64,000 nt of DNA from Mesorhizobium sp. M1B.F.Ca.ET.045.04.1.1 (GTDB lineage Bacteria; Pseudomonadota; Alphaproteobacteria; Rhizobiales; Rhizobiaceae), in the NCBI RefSeq assembly GCF_003952465.1, contig NZ_CP034448.1, positions 682,001 to 746,000 on the forward strand, given 5' to 3'. A program made the translations under genes and the position numbers. The first letter of the stretch is position 1. Every line of letters begins with the position of its first letter. Below are positions 34,748 to 43,301 of the stretch, piece by piece. Under the pieces are notes generated by a model, which did not search any database, had not been told where the DNA came from, and saw only the letters and a list, made by a program, of their open reading frames with translations.

Positions 34748-35647
34748 CTAAGATCGGTGGCGATAGTGTCGCACATGGTCGATGAGCGCCCTCAGCTTCG
34801 GCGTCACGGTGTGGCGGCTGGGGAAGTACAGGAAGAAGCCGGCGAAGGGCGGCAGCCAGTCGGAGAGGATCGAGACGAGCTCGCCGCGCTCGAGATGGGA
34901 CCGGAAGGTTTCTTCCATGCCGAAGGTAATGCCCCCGCCGGCGAGCGCGGTGCGGATCATCAGGAACATGTCGTTGGTGGTGATCTGCGGTTCGACCGAG
35001 ACGTCGAAGGCGCGGCCGTCCTTCTCGAATTCCCAGCGATAAGGTGCGGTGTGCGGCTGCGGCCGCCAGCCGATGCAGCGGTGGTGGACGAGGTCGCGCG
35101 GATGCTCTGGCGTGCCGTGGCGCGCGAGATAGTGCGGCGTCGCCACCGCGACCTGGCGCTGGTCGCCCGTCAGCGGCACCGCGATCATGTCGCGTTCGAT
35201 GACCTCGCCGAGGCGCACGCCGGCGTCGAAGCCGGCCGCGATGATGTCGAATTCCAGATCGGTCACCGTCACGTCGAGGGTGACGCCGGGATGCGCCTCG
35301 CTGAAGGAGGCGATCAGCGGCCCGGACAGGAACTCCTCGGCGATCGAGGTGGCAGCGATCCGCAGGAGACCGCGGGGCTGCTCCGCCGAGCCGGACGCCG
35401 CTTCGAGGGCGTTCGCGATCTCGGCCAATGGCGCCGAGACCTGGGCCAGGAAGCGCTCGCCCGCCTCGGTCAGGCGCACGCTGCGGGTGGTGCGCAGGAA
35501 CAGCGCTTGGCCGAGCGCGGTCTCCAGGCGCCGCACGCCTTGGCTTACCGCCGAGCGCGTTACCCCAAGCCGGTCGGCCGCGGCGCGGAAATTGCCCGTC
35601 TCCGCCACCGCGGCGAACAGGGTGAGGAGGTTGAGATCGATCTGCAT
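34748..35647 (-). CDS. LysR family regulator of the SDR cassette
   Basis: 299 residues. HTH in the first 60: LNLLTLFAAVAETGNFRAAA, DRLGVTRSAVSQGVRRLE, LGQALFLRTTRSVRLT. The rest is the two-lobed periplasmic-binding-fold effector domain. It starts two bases from an inverted repeat GGTTAG-N5-CTAACC and is divergent from two short-chain dehydrogenases, so it probably regulates itself and them. Inducer unknown. Confidence 0.93.
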   Translation of the reverse strand: MQIDLNLLTLFAAVAETGNFRAAADRLGVTRSAVSQGVRRLETALGQALFLRTTRSVRLTEAGERFLAQVSAPLAEIANALEAASGSAEQPRGLLRIAATSIAEEFLSGPLIASFSEAHPGVTLDVTVTDLEFDIIAAGFDAGVRLGEVIERDMIAVPLTGDQRQVAVATPHYLARHGTPEHPRDLVHHRCIGWRPQPHTAPYRWEFEKDGRAFDVSVEPQITTNDMFLMIRTALAGGGITFGMEETFRSHLERGELVSILSDWLPPFAGFFLYFPSRHTVTPKLRALIDHVRHYRHRS

Positions 35648-35648
35648 T

Positions 35649-35665
35649 GGTTAGTGTTCCTAACC
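35649..35665. promoter_or_regulatory. LysR-type T-N11-A box between LysR and SDR genes
   Basis: GGTTAG-TGTTC-CTAACC, a perfect 6-bp dyad that contains the T-N11-A pattern of LysR recognition sites. It abuts the LysR start codon, a position typical of autorepression. Confidence 0.65.
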
Positions 35666-35771
35666 ATAAGGTCCAGTTCGCGGCAAGTTATATCGACAGC
35701 GAGCGATTGCTATCTCCCGGGCATCGATGGTGGGCGCACGGGTGCGCTCCGCCAGCACCATGGAGACAGCA

Positions 35772-36518
35772 ATGACCAATCTGCCCAATACCTATGACCT
35801 GACCGGCAAGGTGGCGCTCGTGACCGGCGCGCGTCGCGGCATCGGACGCGCCACGCTCGACCTGCTGCGTGCCCGCGGCGCCAGGATCGTCGCCTCCGAC
35901 CTCTCCGACGAGGTCCAAGCGCTCGAAGCCCGCGACGTTGCCACGCTGGTGGGCGACGTCTCGGACGAGGGCCTTGCCCGGCGTTCGGTCGATCTCGCCC
36001 GCGAGCGCTTCGGCCGGCTCGACATCGTCGTCAGCAATGCCGGACGAACCCTCAACAAGCCGCTGACCGAAACCTCGGTCGAGGAATACGACCGCATCTT
36101 CCAGATCAACGCCCGCGGCGCCTTCGTCACGATCCGGGCGGCGGTGCCGCTGATGGAGGAGGGCGGCGCCGTCGTCATCAACGCCTCGCTCTCGGCGACG
36201 ACGGCGTTCCCGACGCAGGCGGCCTATGCCTCCTCCAAGGCGGCCTCGGCGCAGCTCGCCCGCATCGTCGCGGTCGAGTACGGCCGCCGCGGCATCCGCT
36301 GCAACGTGGTCCTGCCCGGCGTCATCGACACCGACATCATGGAAGGCGTGGTCGAGAACGGCCGGGAAATGCTGCGCAGCTTCGGCGACGCGCACCCGAT
36401 CGGGCGCATCGGCCGCCCGGAGGAGGTGGCCGAGGCCATCGCCTTCCTCGCTTCCCCCGCCTCGAGCTTCATCACCGGGGCGCAGCTCTTCGTCGACGGC
36501 GGCTACACGGCGCAGTGA
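35772..36518 (+). CDS. Short-chain dehydrogenase/reductase (first of two)
   Basis: 248 residues, classical [11 protein letters not shown] nucleotide-binding motif near residue 16, VSNAG, catalytic Ser in INASLSA, Tyr and Lys in YASSK, and the C-terminal [12 protein letters not shown] of FabG-like members. NAD(P)-dependent oxidoreductase of the cytosol; substrate unknown. ATG 35772 has GGAG six bases upstream, better than ATGs at 35760 or 35727. Probable operon with the next SDR (42-base gap). Confidence 0.92.
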   Translation: MTNLPNTYDLTGKVALVTGARRGIGRATLDLLRARGARIVASDLSDEVQALEARDVATLVGDVSDEGLARRSVDLARERFGRLDIVVSNAGRTLNKPLTETSVEEYDRIFQINARGAFVTIRAAVPLMEEGGAVVINASLSATTAFPTQAAYASSKAASAQLARIVAVEYGRRGIRCNVVLPGVIDTDIMEGVVENGREMLRSFGDAHPIGRIGRPEEVAEAIAFLASPASSFITGAQLFVDGGYTAQ

Positions 36519-36559
36519 GCGCTCGGCCCGTCACATCAAACACAATACAGGAGACCATC

Positions 36560-37285
36560 ATGTCCATAGACCAGGTCGTGCTCATCACCGGCGCTTCCAG
36601 CGGCATCGGCGAGGCCACCGCGCGTGTCCTCGCCGACGCCGGCGCCACCCTCATGCTGGGCGCGCGGCGGACCGAACGGCTCGCCACGCTCGTCGAGGAG
36701 ATCGAGGCGAAGGGCGGCCAGGCCGCCGCCCGCGCCCTCGACGTCACCGAACGCGCCAGCATGGAAGCCCTCGTCGCCGAGGCGCGGCAGCGGTTCGGGC
36801 GGATCGACGTCCTCGTCAACAATGCCGGGGTGATGCTGCTGTCGCCCCTCGCCGCGCTGAAGGTCGAGGAATGGGATCGGATGATCGACGTCAACATCCG
36901 CGGCGTCCTTCACGGCATCGCGGCCGTCCTGCCGGTGATGCAGGCGCAGGGGAGCGGCCACGTCGTCAATATCGGCTCGGTCGGCAGCTTCGAGGTGGTG
37001 CCGACCTCGGCCGTCTACAGCGCCACCAAGTTCGCTGTGCGGGCTATCACAGACGGGTTGCGCCAGGAGAACGAGACGATCCGCGCCACCTGCATCTATC
37101 CCGGCGTGACGCGGTCCGAGCTCGCAGGCACGATCACGGACGAAGCAGCCGCCCGTGCGATGGTGGAGTACCGCCGCAACGCCATCGAACCGGAGGCGAT
37201 CGGGCGGGCGGTGCTCTATGCCATCGAGCAGCCGCGGGAGGTCGGCGTCAACGAGATCACCGTCCGTCCTGTCGCACAGAGATAG
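36560..37285 (+). CDS. Short-chain dehydrogenase/reductase (second of two)
   Basis: 241 residues. Motifs: TGASSGIG near residue 11, VNNAG, Ser in NIGSVGS, YSATK, and a PGVTRSEL segment after the active site, as in the SDR group of NADP-dependent oxidoreductases (YdfG-like). ATG 36560 follows CAGGAGACC. With the upstream SDR and divergent LysR it forms a compact cassette, enclosed by 72-nt direct repeats. Confidence 0.92.
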   Translation: MSIDQVVLITGASSGIGEATARVLADAGATLMLGARRTERLATLVEEIEAKGGQAAARALDVTERASMEALVAEARQRFGRIDVLVNNAGVMLLSPLAALKVEEWDRMIDVNIRGVLHGIAAVLPVMQAQGSGHVVNIGSVGSFEVVPTSAVYSATKFAVRAITDGLRQENETIRATCIYPGVTRSELAGTITDEAAARAMVEYRRNAIEPEAIGRAVLYAIEQPREVGVNEITVRPVAQR

Positions 37286-37376
37286 AGGCGCGTTTCGCCC
37301 GCTGATTTGTCGCTGATGCCAGCCGGCGAGCTTCGAGTGATCTTATAGAGACTGACCGGTTGCGTGCCGGTCAGTC

Positions 37377-37763
37377 TCATGCCTTCCACATTGTTGAGCG
37401 GAGAATAGCCTGCATGTGCTCCGGCAGGTCGAGTTCGCCGCGCGCCTCGATCTCCAGCAGATATCGGGCCTTGGCCAAGCGATCGCCTTCGCTGACCGCC
37501 GGGTAGGCGCAGATGGCCAGCAGAGCCTTTTCCTCTGCTCGGCTGGCTCTGTCCCAGTTGCGGCTGCTTCCACCCATTTCATGGACGGCCTTGCCAAACA
37601 CCGCGTATGCTGTCGTGTGCGCCTCAATCAGTGCACGCAGTTCGCGGGACGTTTCTCGGTCTTGGCGCGGTGGCTCTGTGGCGGGAGCCGCTGCCGCAAC
37701 CGTCGAGGCGACAACAGCGCTGCTGGAATGAAAGAGCAGAGCGCGGCGGCTGATCCTGGACGT
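37377..37763 (-). CDS. Small Tat-type exported protein with apparent ACG start
   Basis: 128 codons on the minus strand. The reading frame begins after an in-frame TGA, and the only start position that fits the AGGAG Shine-Dalgarno (eight bases upstream) is ACG at 37763-37761, where ATG would be expected. The deduced N-terminus S-R-I-S-R-R-A-L-L-F-H, then SSSAVVASTVAAAAPAT, is a twin-arginine or lipobox-free signal. The mature part is helical (RELRALIEAHTTAYAVFGKA and EKALLAICAYPAV). No recognised family. Either ACG is used inefficiently, an internal ATG at 37601 gives 74 residues, or the gene has lost its start. Convergent with the SDR pair. Confidence 0.55.
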   Translation of the reverse strand, partial: TSRISRRALLFHSSSAVVASTVAAAAPATEPPRQDRETSRELRALIEAHTTAYAVFGKAVHEMGGSSRNWDRASRAEEKALLAICAYPAVSEGDRLAKARYLLEIEARGELDLPEHMQAILRSTMWKA

Positions 37764-37962
37764 GGTGAATTCTCCTCTTCACTTCATGGCAGGCAAGATT
37801 GGGTGCCATGAAACCACCTGCACCGTAGCACGAAGGTTCGCCCATTCATGTCAGGATACGTATCAACCGCACACAAGGGCCGGCCCTTCTTCGATGCCAC
37901 GAACTTTTGGATCGCGCTGTGCCGGGACTGGGCGCGCAAAAGCCCTGTTGTCTCCGGAACCT

Positions 37963-38034
37963 CGATGTCGGCGCATTGACGTTTGGTCCAAAAATCGCCG
38001 CTTGAACGACGCGGCCTGAAATTCAGATGCGGCT
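37963..38034. repeat. 72-nt direct repeat, right copy
   Basis: 85% identical to 34547-34618, same orientation. It ends 7 bases from the stop codon of the ClpS-AAA gene. The pair encloses the LysR-SDR-SDR cassette and the small exported-protein gene. Confidence 0.8.
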
Positions 38035-38041
38035 AAGCGCG

Positions 38042-39688
38042 TCATGGTCCGTCTGCTGCTCCGCCGAGCAACTTGACGTTGAGCCTGCCGCCCGTGAAAA
38101 GCATGTCGTCCAGGGCCTCGGCGAGATCTTTCGGCGTCACAGCCTTTCCGTCGCCACGCATGATGCTTGTTTGCGCGGTACGGCGCATAAGCTCCTTGAT
38201 GAAGGCTGCGCTGACACCTTTTGTGCGGGCCACAGCTTCGGCCACGATCTTGTCGGAAAGTTTCAGCCCGCCGCCATAAAGGCGCACGAGCTTCTCCCGA
38301 CAGTCGTCATCCGGCAGCGGCACCTCGATGGCCTGGTCGATACGTCCCGGCCGCCCTGTCAGCGCACCTTCAAGCTGCTCGGGCCGGTTGGTGGTAAGGA
38401 CAAACAGGATGTCGGCATTGTCCTTTAGCCCGTCCATCTCGTTGAGCAAGGTGTTGAGGAGGGACTCCTCACATGGACCTCCCATATTCTCGCGGTCGCG
38501 GGCAATAAGGTCCACGTCCTCGATCACCACCATAGCCGGCTGCAGCAGGCGCGCCAGAGTCATGTATTGCGACAGCAGGCCCATCTGGCCGGCTGTTATG
38601 ATGAGCGTCGTATGGCCAGGGAGATTGGCGGCGAGGTAGCGAATGGTGTGCGTTTTGCCGGTGCCCGGCGGACCGTAAAGCAGGATGCCCTTGCGCGTCG
38701 ATTGCCCAAGCCGTCTCAGTGCTTCCCGGCTCTCTATGAACCGGATCACGTTGCGTTCGAGAAGCTTCAGAGTCCGCTCCGGCAGGATGATCGCTTCGCG
38801 TCGCACTTCCGGCAGTCGATGGACCATCACGCCTTTGGAGCGGCCCTGATAGTCCTCTTCCGTTTCGAGCGACAGAACCTTGCCGCGGTAGGATCGCGCA
38901 GTATTGATCGCAGCCTCCAACTGGGAGAAGCAGCGGCCTACAAGCGCCACACCGTGCTCGCCGGCCGGCACGGCGATCTCGACGCAGGTCCCGGCCTCGC
39001 GGCCATACTCACGATGAAAGGACAGCACGACCGCGTAGTGCAGGTCGCCATCGCGATTGAGCCACAAGCCGTTGTTGAGACATTTTATTGGGTCGCTTTC
39101 GCCGATATCGACATCTTGATATTGCGCCGCCGAGATGGTGACCGCGTACTGCCCGTCTTTTGTCAGCGCGGCATAGGTCAACGTCTCGTAGCGATGTTGC
39201 TCGTAGAGACCGAAGAAGCGAATAGGCGAGGTTGAGAACAGTCTATCGAGCGCTACCTGCACGTCGGCCCGCATATGGCCGGGGAACTGGCGGGAGGTTG
39301 CGATGATCTCGTCGTGCGCCAGTCCCGAAAAATGCCAGGCAATTGCCTCATGGGCATATTTGAATTTCTGGTTGCGCGAAGCCGGTCCTGGACGGTCGGG
39401 CGCTGTCGCGTCTTCTGTTCCGCCAGGGACGGCGGTGATGCGAAGCGGGTGACCGGCTGCTTCGATGCGCAGCCGTGCCGTCTCCAGCATCGCCTTCGCG
39501 ACCGCGAGAGGATAGCTGCCGCACACGGCCTTTCCCTGCTGCGTCACTTTCGCAGCGAAGGCCTCGGCCTCCGCTTCCGATCGATCGAAGACCGCGCGAA
39601 CGAGATCGACGACGAACTCCCATGGAGTCTGGTCGTCATTGTGAACAATAAGCTGCAAATTGACTGCGTCGGCTGGAGTACTGTGCAA
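38042..39688 (-). CDS. ClpS-like domain fused to an AAA+ ATPase
   Basis: 548 residues. Residues 10-87 align without gaps to E. coli ClpS, the N-degron adaptor: HNDDQTPWEFVVDLV, QGKAVCG and GHPL match at constant offset 17. Residues about 105-275 are a middle domain of no known family. From about 330 there is a classical AAA module: GILLYGPPGTGKTHT (Walker A, Lys345), MVVIEDVD (Walker B, 386-393), TTNRPEQLEGAL and RPGRID (arginine finger), of BCS1/CDC48-like type, and a C-terminal lid. No transmembrane helix, no ClpP-binding IGF loop and no HbYX tail are seen, so it probably acts as an unfoldase without a fixed protease. TTG 39688 is the only start before an upstream in-frame TGA. Confidence 0.88.
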   Translation of the reverse strand: MHSTPADAVNLQLIVHNDDQTPWEFVVDLVRAVFDRSEAEAEAFAAKVTQQGKAVCGSYPLAVAKAMLETARLRIEAAGHPLRITAVPGGTEDATAPDRPGPASRNQKFKYAHEAIAWHFSGLAHDEIIATSRQFPGHMRADVQVALDRLFSTSPIRFFGLYEQHRYETLTYAALTKDGQYAVTISAAQYQDVDIGESDPIKCLNNGLWLNRDGDLHYAVVLSFHREYGREAGTCVEIAVPAGEHGVALVGRCFSQLEAAINTARSYRGKVLSLETEEDYQGRSKGVMVHRLPEVRREAIILPERTLKLLERNVIRFIESREALRRLGQSTRKGILLYGPPGTGKTHTIRYLAANLPGHTTLIITAGQMGLLSQYMTLARLLQPAMVVIEDVDLIARDRENMGGPCEESLLNTLLNEMDGLKDNADILFVLTTNRPEQLEGALTGRPGRIDQAIEVPLPDDDCREKLVRLYGGGLKLSDKIVAEAVARTKGVSAAFIKELMRRTAQTSIMRGDGKAVTPKDLAEALDDMLFTGGRLNVKLLGGAADGP

Positions 39689-39869
39689 TGGAGCTGCTCA
39701 CTTTTCAGGGCTTCCGTAGGTCAACAATATGTACGCCACGTTGCATGAATTATTAGCACTTTAAACCTGCCGCATGCCTCGAAGACAAAGGTTAATGAAA
39801 CCGGCATTGATGACGGCCCCGCTCGCGCACTAGGCGTGATGGCAGAATTCTACGCATGCTGCCCAAAAA

Positions 39870-39950
39870 GCGCTGAGGGCTTTGGGCACATGACATGCAT
39901 CAAGACAAAGACTGAAGCGCGTCGTCCGAATTCTTTTCGTCGCGACGCCC
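39870..39950. repeat. Two-hairpin intergenic repeat fragment (copy 4)
   Basis: Read on the minus strand it carries GCGACG...GCGCTTCAGTCTTTG and a GATGCATGTCAT, matching the 6137 copy. It lies a few bases after the stop of the GH172 gene. Confidence 0.6.
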
Positions 39951-39952
39951 CC

Positions 39953-41113
39953 CTAACCCTCCGCGTCGCGGCCGAAACTCGGAATGCGCTCGGCGACCGC
40001 CGGCAGCGGCGCGAACGGCTTGTGCGGCTCGGCCTGGTACCAGAAGGCGACCGACGAGATGTCGTCGGCGCGCCGGTTGGCGTGGCCGTGCTCGATGCTG
40101 ACGCGGATGCGTTGGCGGAAGATCACCGGGTCCTCGATATGCCAGCGATAGAGCGTGACCGGCTCGCTCCAGTTCGGCCCTCCCGCCGCGATGACGCCGT
40201 GATAGGGCGCCGAATAGTCCTGGGTGGGGCACCAGGCGGTGTTGAAATAATCCTCCGTGCCGGTGCCGTGCAGCGTCGGCGGCCAGGCGTCGTTGGCGCC
40301 CGGCGCGCTCTCGCCGCGCGGCGCGATCAGCGCCACTTGCTGGCCGATGCGCGGGTCGGGCTTGCGGTCGAACACCGATAGGCCGGGCTCGCCGTCGATG
40401 AAGATCATGTCGTCGCCCTCGCCATACCAGTCCCACTGCGCGGAACGCCGGCGCGAAAAGACGCTGAACAGCACGCCGACATAGTGGCCGCGGCCCTCGG
40501 CCTCGAGGATCGTATAGTTGTCCTTGCCGTCCGTGTTCTCGCCGCCGAACAGGAACTGCTCGTTGGTGAGGCCGGTCTCCGCCATGCCCTCGGGCCGCGC
40601 CTGGCGGTACTGCGCGTGGAAGCGGCCGAGATCGTCCTCCAGCCCGTCATGCAGTTCGAGGTCGACATAGCAATAGAGCACCAGTTCGTGCTCGGCCTCG
40701 TTGCTGACCGTCATCTTCATGCCGGTCGCGAAGGGCATCGGGAAATAGCAGTTGAAGCCCTTGCCGTCCTCGGGGCTTGCCTGCACGGGGAGACTGGCGA
40801 AGTTCTTCGTGCGGGCGTGACCGATGCCGAAGAAGTCGCCGATGGGCGTCTCGATGCTCGGCTGCCCCTCGCCGTCCCAGTAGGCGCGCAGCACGGCCTT
40901 GCGCAGGAAGCTTTCGCTGCCGCAGGCCAGCGTCGCCCAGATATGGGTGACGATGCCGGCGCCTTCATGTTCGGCGATTGTCACGGTCTCGCCCGGCTCG
41001 ATGTGCAAACGGTCGTCGTTGCCGCCGGTGCGGTCGTAGCTGGAAAAGCGTCGCGTCCTGGCATCGCGAAGCTTGGCGAGGCCGCGCAGCGGTGAAAGTC
41101 CGGCTTGAGTCAT
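39953..41113 (-). CDS. DUF2961/GH172 family glycoside hydrolase-like protein
   Basis: 386 residues of the DUF2961 family, now glycoside hydrolase family 172, which includes alpha-D-fructofuranosidases and arabinofuranosidases acting on oligosaccharides. Jelly-roll features: R-F-S-S-Y-D-R-T-G-G-N-D-D near residue 22 and the HGTGTEDYFNTAWCP segment, which holds a conserved acidic residue thought to be catalytic. No signal peptide is seen, so the enzyme is probably cytosolic. AGGAG precedes ATG 41113. No sugar transporter adjoins it; substrate unknown. Confidence 0.85.
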   Translation of the reverse strand: MTQAGLSPLRGLAKLRDARTRRFSSYDRTGGNDDRLHIEPGETVTIAEHEGAGIVTHIWATLACGSESFLRKAVLRAYWDGEGQPSIETPIGDFFGIGHARTKNFASLPVQASPEDGKGFNCYFPMPFATGMKMTVSNEAEHELVLYCYVDLELHDGLEDDLGRFHAQYRQARPEGMAETGLTNEQFLFGGENTDGKDNYTILEAEGRGHYVGVLFSVFSRRRSAQWDWYGEGDDMIFIDGEPGLSVFDRKPDPRIGQQVALIAPRGESAPGANDAWPPTLHGTGTEDYFNTAWCPTQDYSAPYHGVIAAGGPNWSEPVTLYRWHIEDPVIFRQRIRVSIEHGHANRRADDISSVAFWYQAEPHKPFAPLPAVAERIPSFGRDAEG

Positions 41114-41350
41114 CGGATTGCTCCTATGTATCTCCTCTCACTTGGAGCCGCAGGTGGATTCGGCAATCTTGCCCGCTCGAAGAATGGGAAGAGCATGGGC
41201 GGTGCCGGCAAGTTGCCGCGTGAATCCTCAGACACGGCGTGCAATTCAGCGCAGGCGGCAGGAGCGCTGTCGCAGCACCCGGTGTCGCCCCGCCGTCGAT
41301 CGGTGAACTTAGGCCCTCGATGAACTTGCCGGAACGGGCTGGCCCCGAGC

Positions 41351-41790
41351 TCAATTCACCTGTGCTATCGTCCGCTCCGGCAGGAGCAGCCGGCGTTCGA
41401 ACCCCCATAGCAGGATCGGACACGCCAGAAGCGTGGCCGAGCCAAGGCCAAGGGCTGCGCCGGCGCTGCCTGCCCAAAGCGCAAGCTTGCCGCCGAGCCA
41501 GGGAGCGACGAGCATCGTGGCGTAGTACACCGTGTAGAAGAGGCCCATTCCCAGCGCTCGCGTCGTCGGCTCCAGTACCCGTGCCGGCAGGCTCATGATC
41601 GCCCCGGCCGGCAGGCCGCAGACCAAGCCAAGAGCAACCAAGGTGGGTAGCGTCTCGGAACCGCGCCACAGCACGAGAACCAGTGCCGCGAAGGCGAGGC
41701 AGCTAACCGCCAGCATGGCATTGCGGCTCCCGGTGCGATCCGCGAGGTAGCCCCCGACTGGGACGGACAGTGCGGCGGTTCCCCCATGGA
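41351..41790 (-). pseudogene. MFS transporter gene truncated at its 5' end
   Basis: The frame encodes the C-terminal four or five helices of a major facilitator permease: GTAALSVPVGGYLADRTGSR (loop motif A), then CLAFAALVLVLWR, LVCGLPAGAIMSLPARVL, MGLFYTVYYATMLVAPW and a last helix ending with a normal stop. The N-terminal half is missing; sense ends near 41790, 8 bases from the 3' end of the berberine-type oxidase. A start is lacking, so this is a remnant. Confidence 0.7.
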
Positions 41791-41797
41791 TTGCGGA

Positions 41798-43192
41798 TTA
41801 TCCAGGTTTGATATTCTGGTTCGATCGGAAGAAATTGGTCGGGTCGTATTGCTTCTTGATGGCGGCGAGGCGGACATAATTTCCGCCGTAAGCATCGCGC
41901 ACGCGCTCGTCGCCCTCATCGCCAAGATTGTTGGCATAGACGCCGCCGGTGGAGAACGGCCTGACCGCATTCCATAGGTGGCGCGCCCAGTGGATATTTG
42001 CCTCGTCGTCGGCCGGATCGTCCCAGATGGCGATCGGGAAGCAGTCAAGGGCCGCATCGCGATTGGCGTAGGGCGTGTGCGAGGCGGGCACGCGAGCGAT
42101 AGCTCCGCCAACCTGCTGGAAAACCAGCAGCGAGGAGTTATTGGGGGCCTTCGCGTAGCTGTCGAGCAAGGCCTCGATCGCACCATCGCTGATCCGGTGC
42201 AGGAACTGCGCCTTCCAGTAATAGCGTCGTCCGCGTGGAAAGAGGCTGTCGCCAGCCGATTGAATCTGGAGATAGGGAATGGCTTGAAGGCGGCTTTCGA
42301 TGGGGGATCCGAATTTCATCAGCGGTGCGATGACGGGCTCGCCCGCTTCGGGTGACCCGACATAGCAAGCCGAGATGCTGAAGGCACGGTCGCCCGACGG
42401 CAGTGTGACGAGCGCGGCATCGACACTCAACTCGTCAGGGGCGTCCCGGGAGAATTTGTCGTAAAACCGCATGGCCTCGCGCGCATGATTGTAGGCGTGA
42501 AGCACCGAGCCCACGAGAAGAGCCGGGCCGAGCGGATGCAGCCGGTATTCGAATGCCGTCACTATGCCGAAATTGCCGCCACCGCCACGCAAGGCCCAGA
42601 ACAGGTCGGGATGCTCGCCGGCGCTTGTTCGCAACAGCCGTCCGTCGGCCGTGACGATTTCAGCCGCGATCAAATTATCGCAGCTCAGGCCGTGCTTTCG
42701 CCCGAGCTTGCCGAAGCCTCCACCGAGCGTGAGGCCGGCAATACCGGTGTCGCCGTTGACGCCCATCGTCGTCGCAAGACCGTGGGCCTGCGTGGCCGCG
42801 TCGAACTCGCCGAGGTTCAGACCGGCTTCCGCCCTGGCGATGCGGCGCTCAGGATCGACGACGATCTTTTTCATGCGCGATAGATCGATCACCATCCCGT
42901 CGTCGCAGACGGACAGGCCGGCGACATTGTGGCCGCCGCTGCGGACCGCCACGATTGAGCCTTGCGACCTGGCATAGGTCACGGCGCGGACGACGTCATC
43001 GGCATCGGCGCAAAAGACGATCGCAGCAGGGCGTTTGTCGATCGCCCCGTTCCACACTCTGCGCGCCTCGTCGTAGCCGGCGTCCGTCGGCAATACCAGT
43101 TCGCTATGCAAGCTCTGCCGCAGCTGCGCGATCGCGGCAACCGAGGAATGGGATCGGCCCGATAGGGTATCGGTCTGTCGCGGAAGCTCCAT
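41798..43192 (-). CDS. FAD-linked oxidase of the berberine bridge enzyme type
   Basis: 464 residues. FAD-binding (PCMH) domain: KRPAAIVFCADADDVVRAV, then RSGGHNVAGLSVCDDG with the His for 8-alpha covalent FAD attachment, DTGIAGLTLGGGFGKLGRKH, and DLFWALRGGGGNFGIVT. The BBE C-terminal signature NYVRLAAIKKQYDPTNFF is present. The second, cysteine, attachment site of bicovalent members is absent: the matching loop reads GGGFGKLGRKHGLSCDN, with the Cys displaced, so this needs checking. Oxidises alcohols or sugars; no signal peptide. ATG 43192 follows CCGGAG; a GTG at 43231 is alternative. Divergent LysR likely regulates it. Confidence 0.87.
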   Translation of the reverse strand: MELPRQTDTLSGRSHSSVAAIAQLRQSLHSELVLPTDAGYDEARRVWNGAIDKRPAAIVFCADADDVVRAVTYARSQGSIVAVRSGGHNVAGLSVCDDGMVIDLSRMKKIVVDPERRIARAEAGLNLGEFDAATQAHGLATTMGVNGDTGIAGLTLGGGFGKLGRKHGLSCDNLIAAEIVTADGRLLRTSAGEHPDLFWALRGGGGNFGIVTAFEYRLHPLGPALLVGSVLHAYNHAREAMRFYDKFSRDAPDELSVDAALVTLPSGDRAFSISACYVGSPEAGEPVIAPLMKFGSPIESRLQAIPYLQIQSAGDSLFPRGRRYYWKAQFLHRISDGAIEALLDSYAKAPNNSSLLVFQQVGGAIARVPASHTPYANRDAALDCFPIAIWDDPADDEANIHWARHLWNAVRPFSTGGVYANNLGDEGDERVRDAYGGNYVRLAAIKKQYDPTNFFRSNQNIKPG

Positions 43193-43301
43193 CGTCGCCG
43201 TCTCCGGTTCCAACCGGACGAACGGTCTCACAGCGCCCGACCTTCTGCAAAAGCGAAATTCTTAGCTGCTGGATGAGCAGAATTCATCTACGCTGCCGCA
43301 C

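Noticed and set aside
39450..39688. Plain clpS gene with a separate ATPase gene
   Set aside because: One uninterrupted frame joins both regions, with no stop or start between them.
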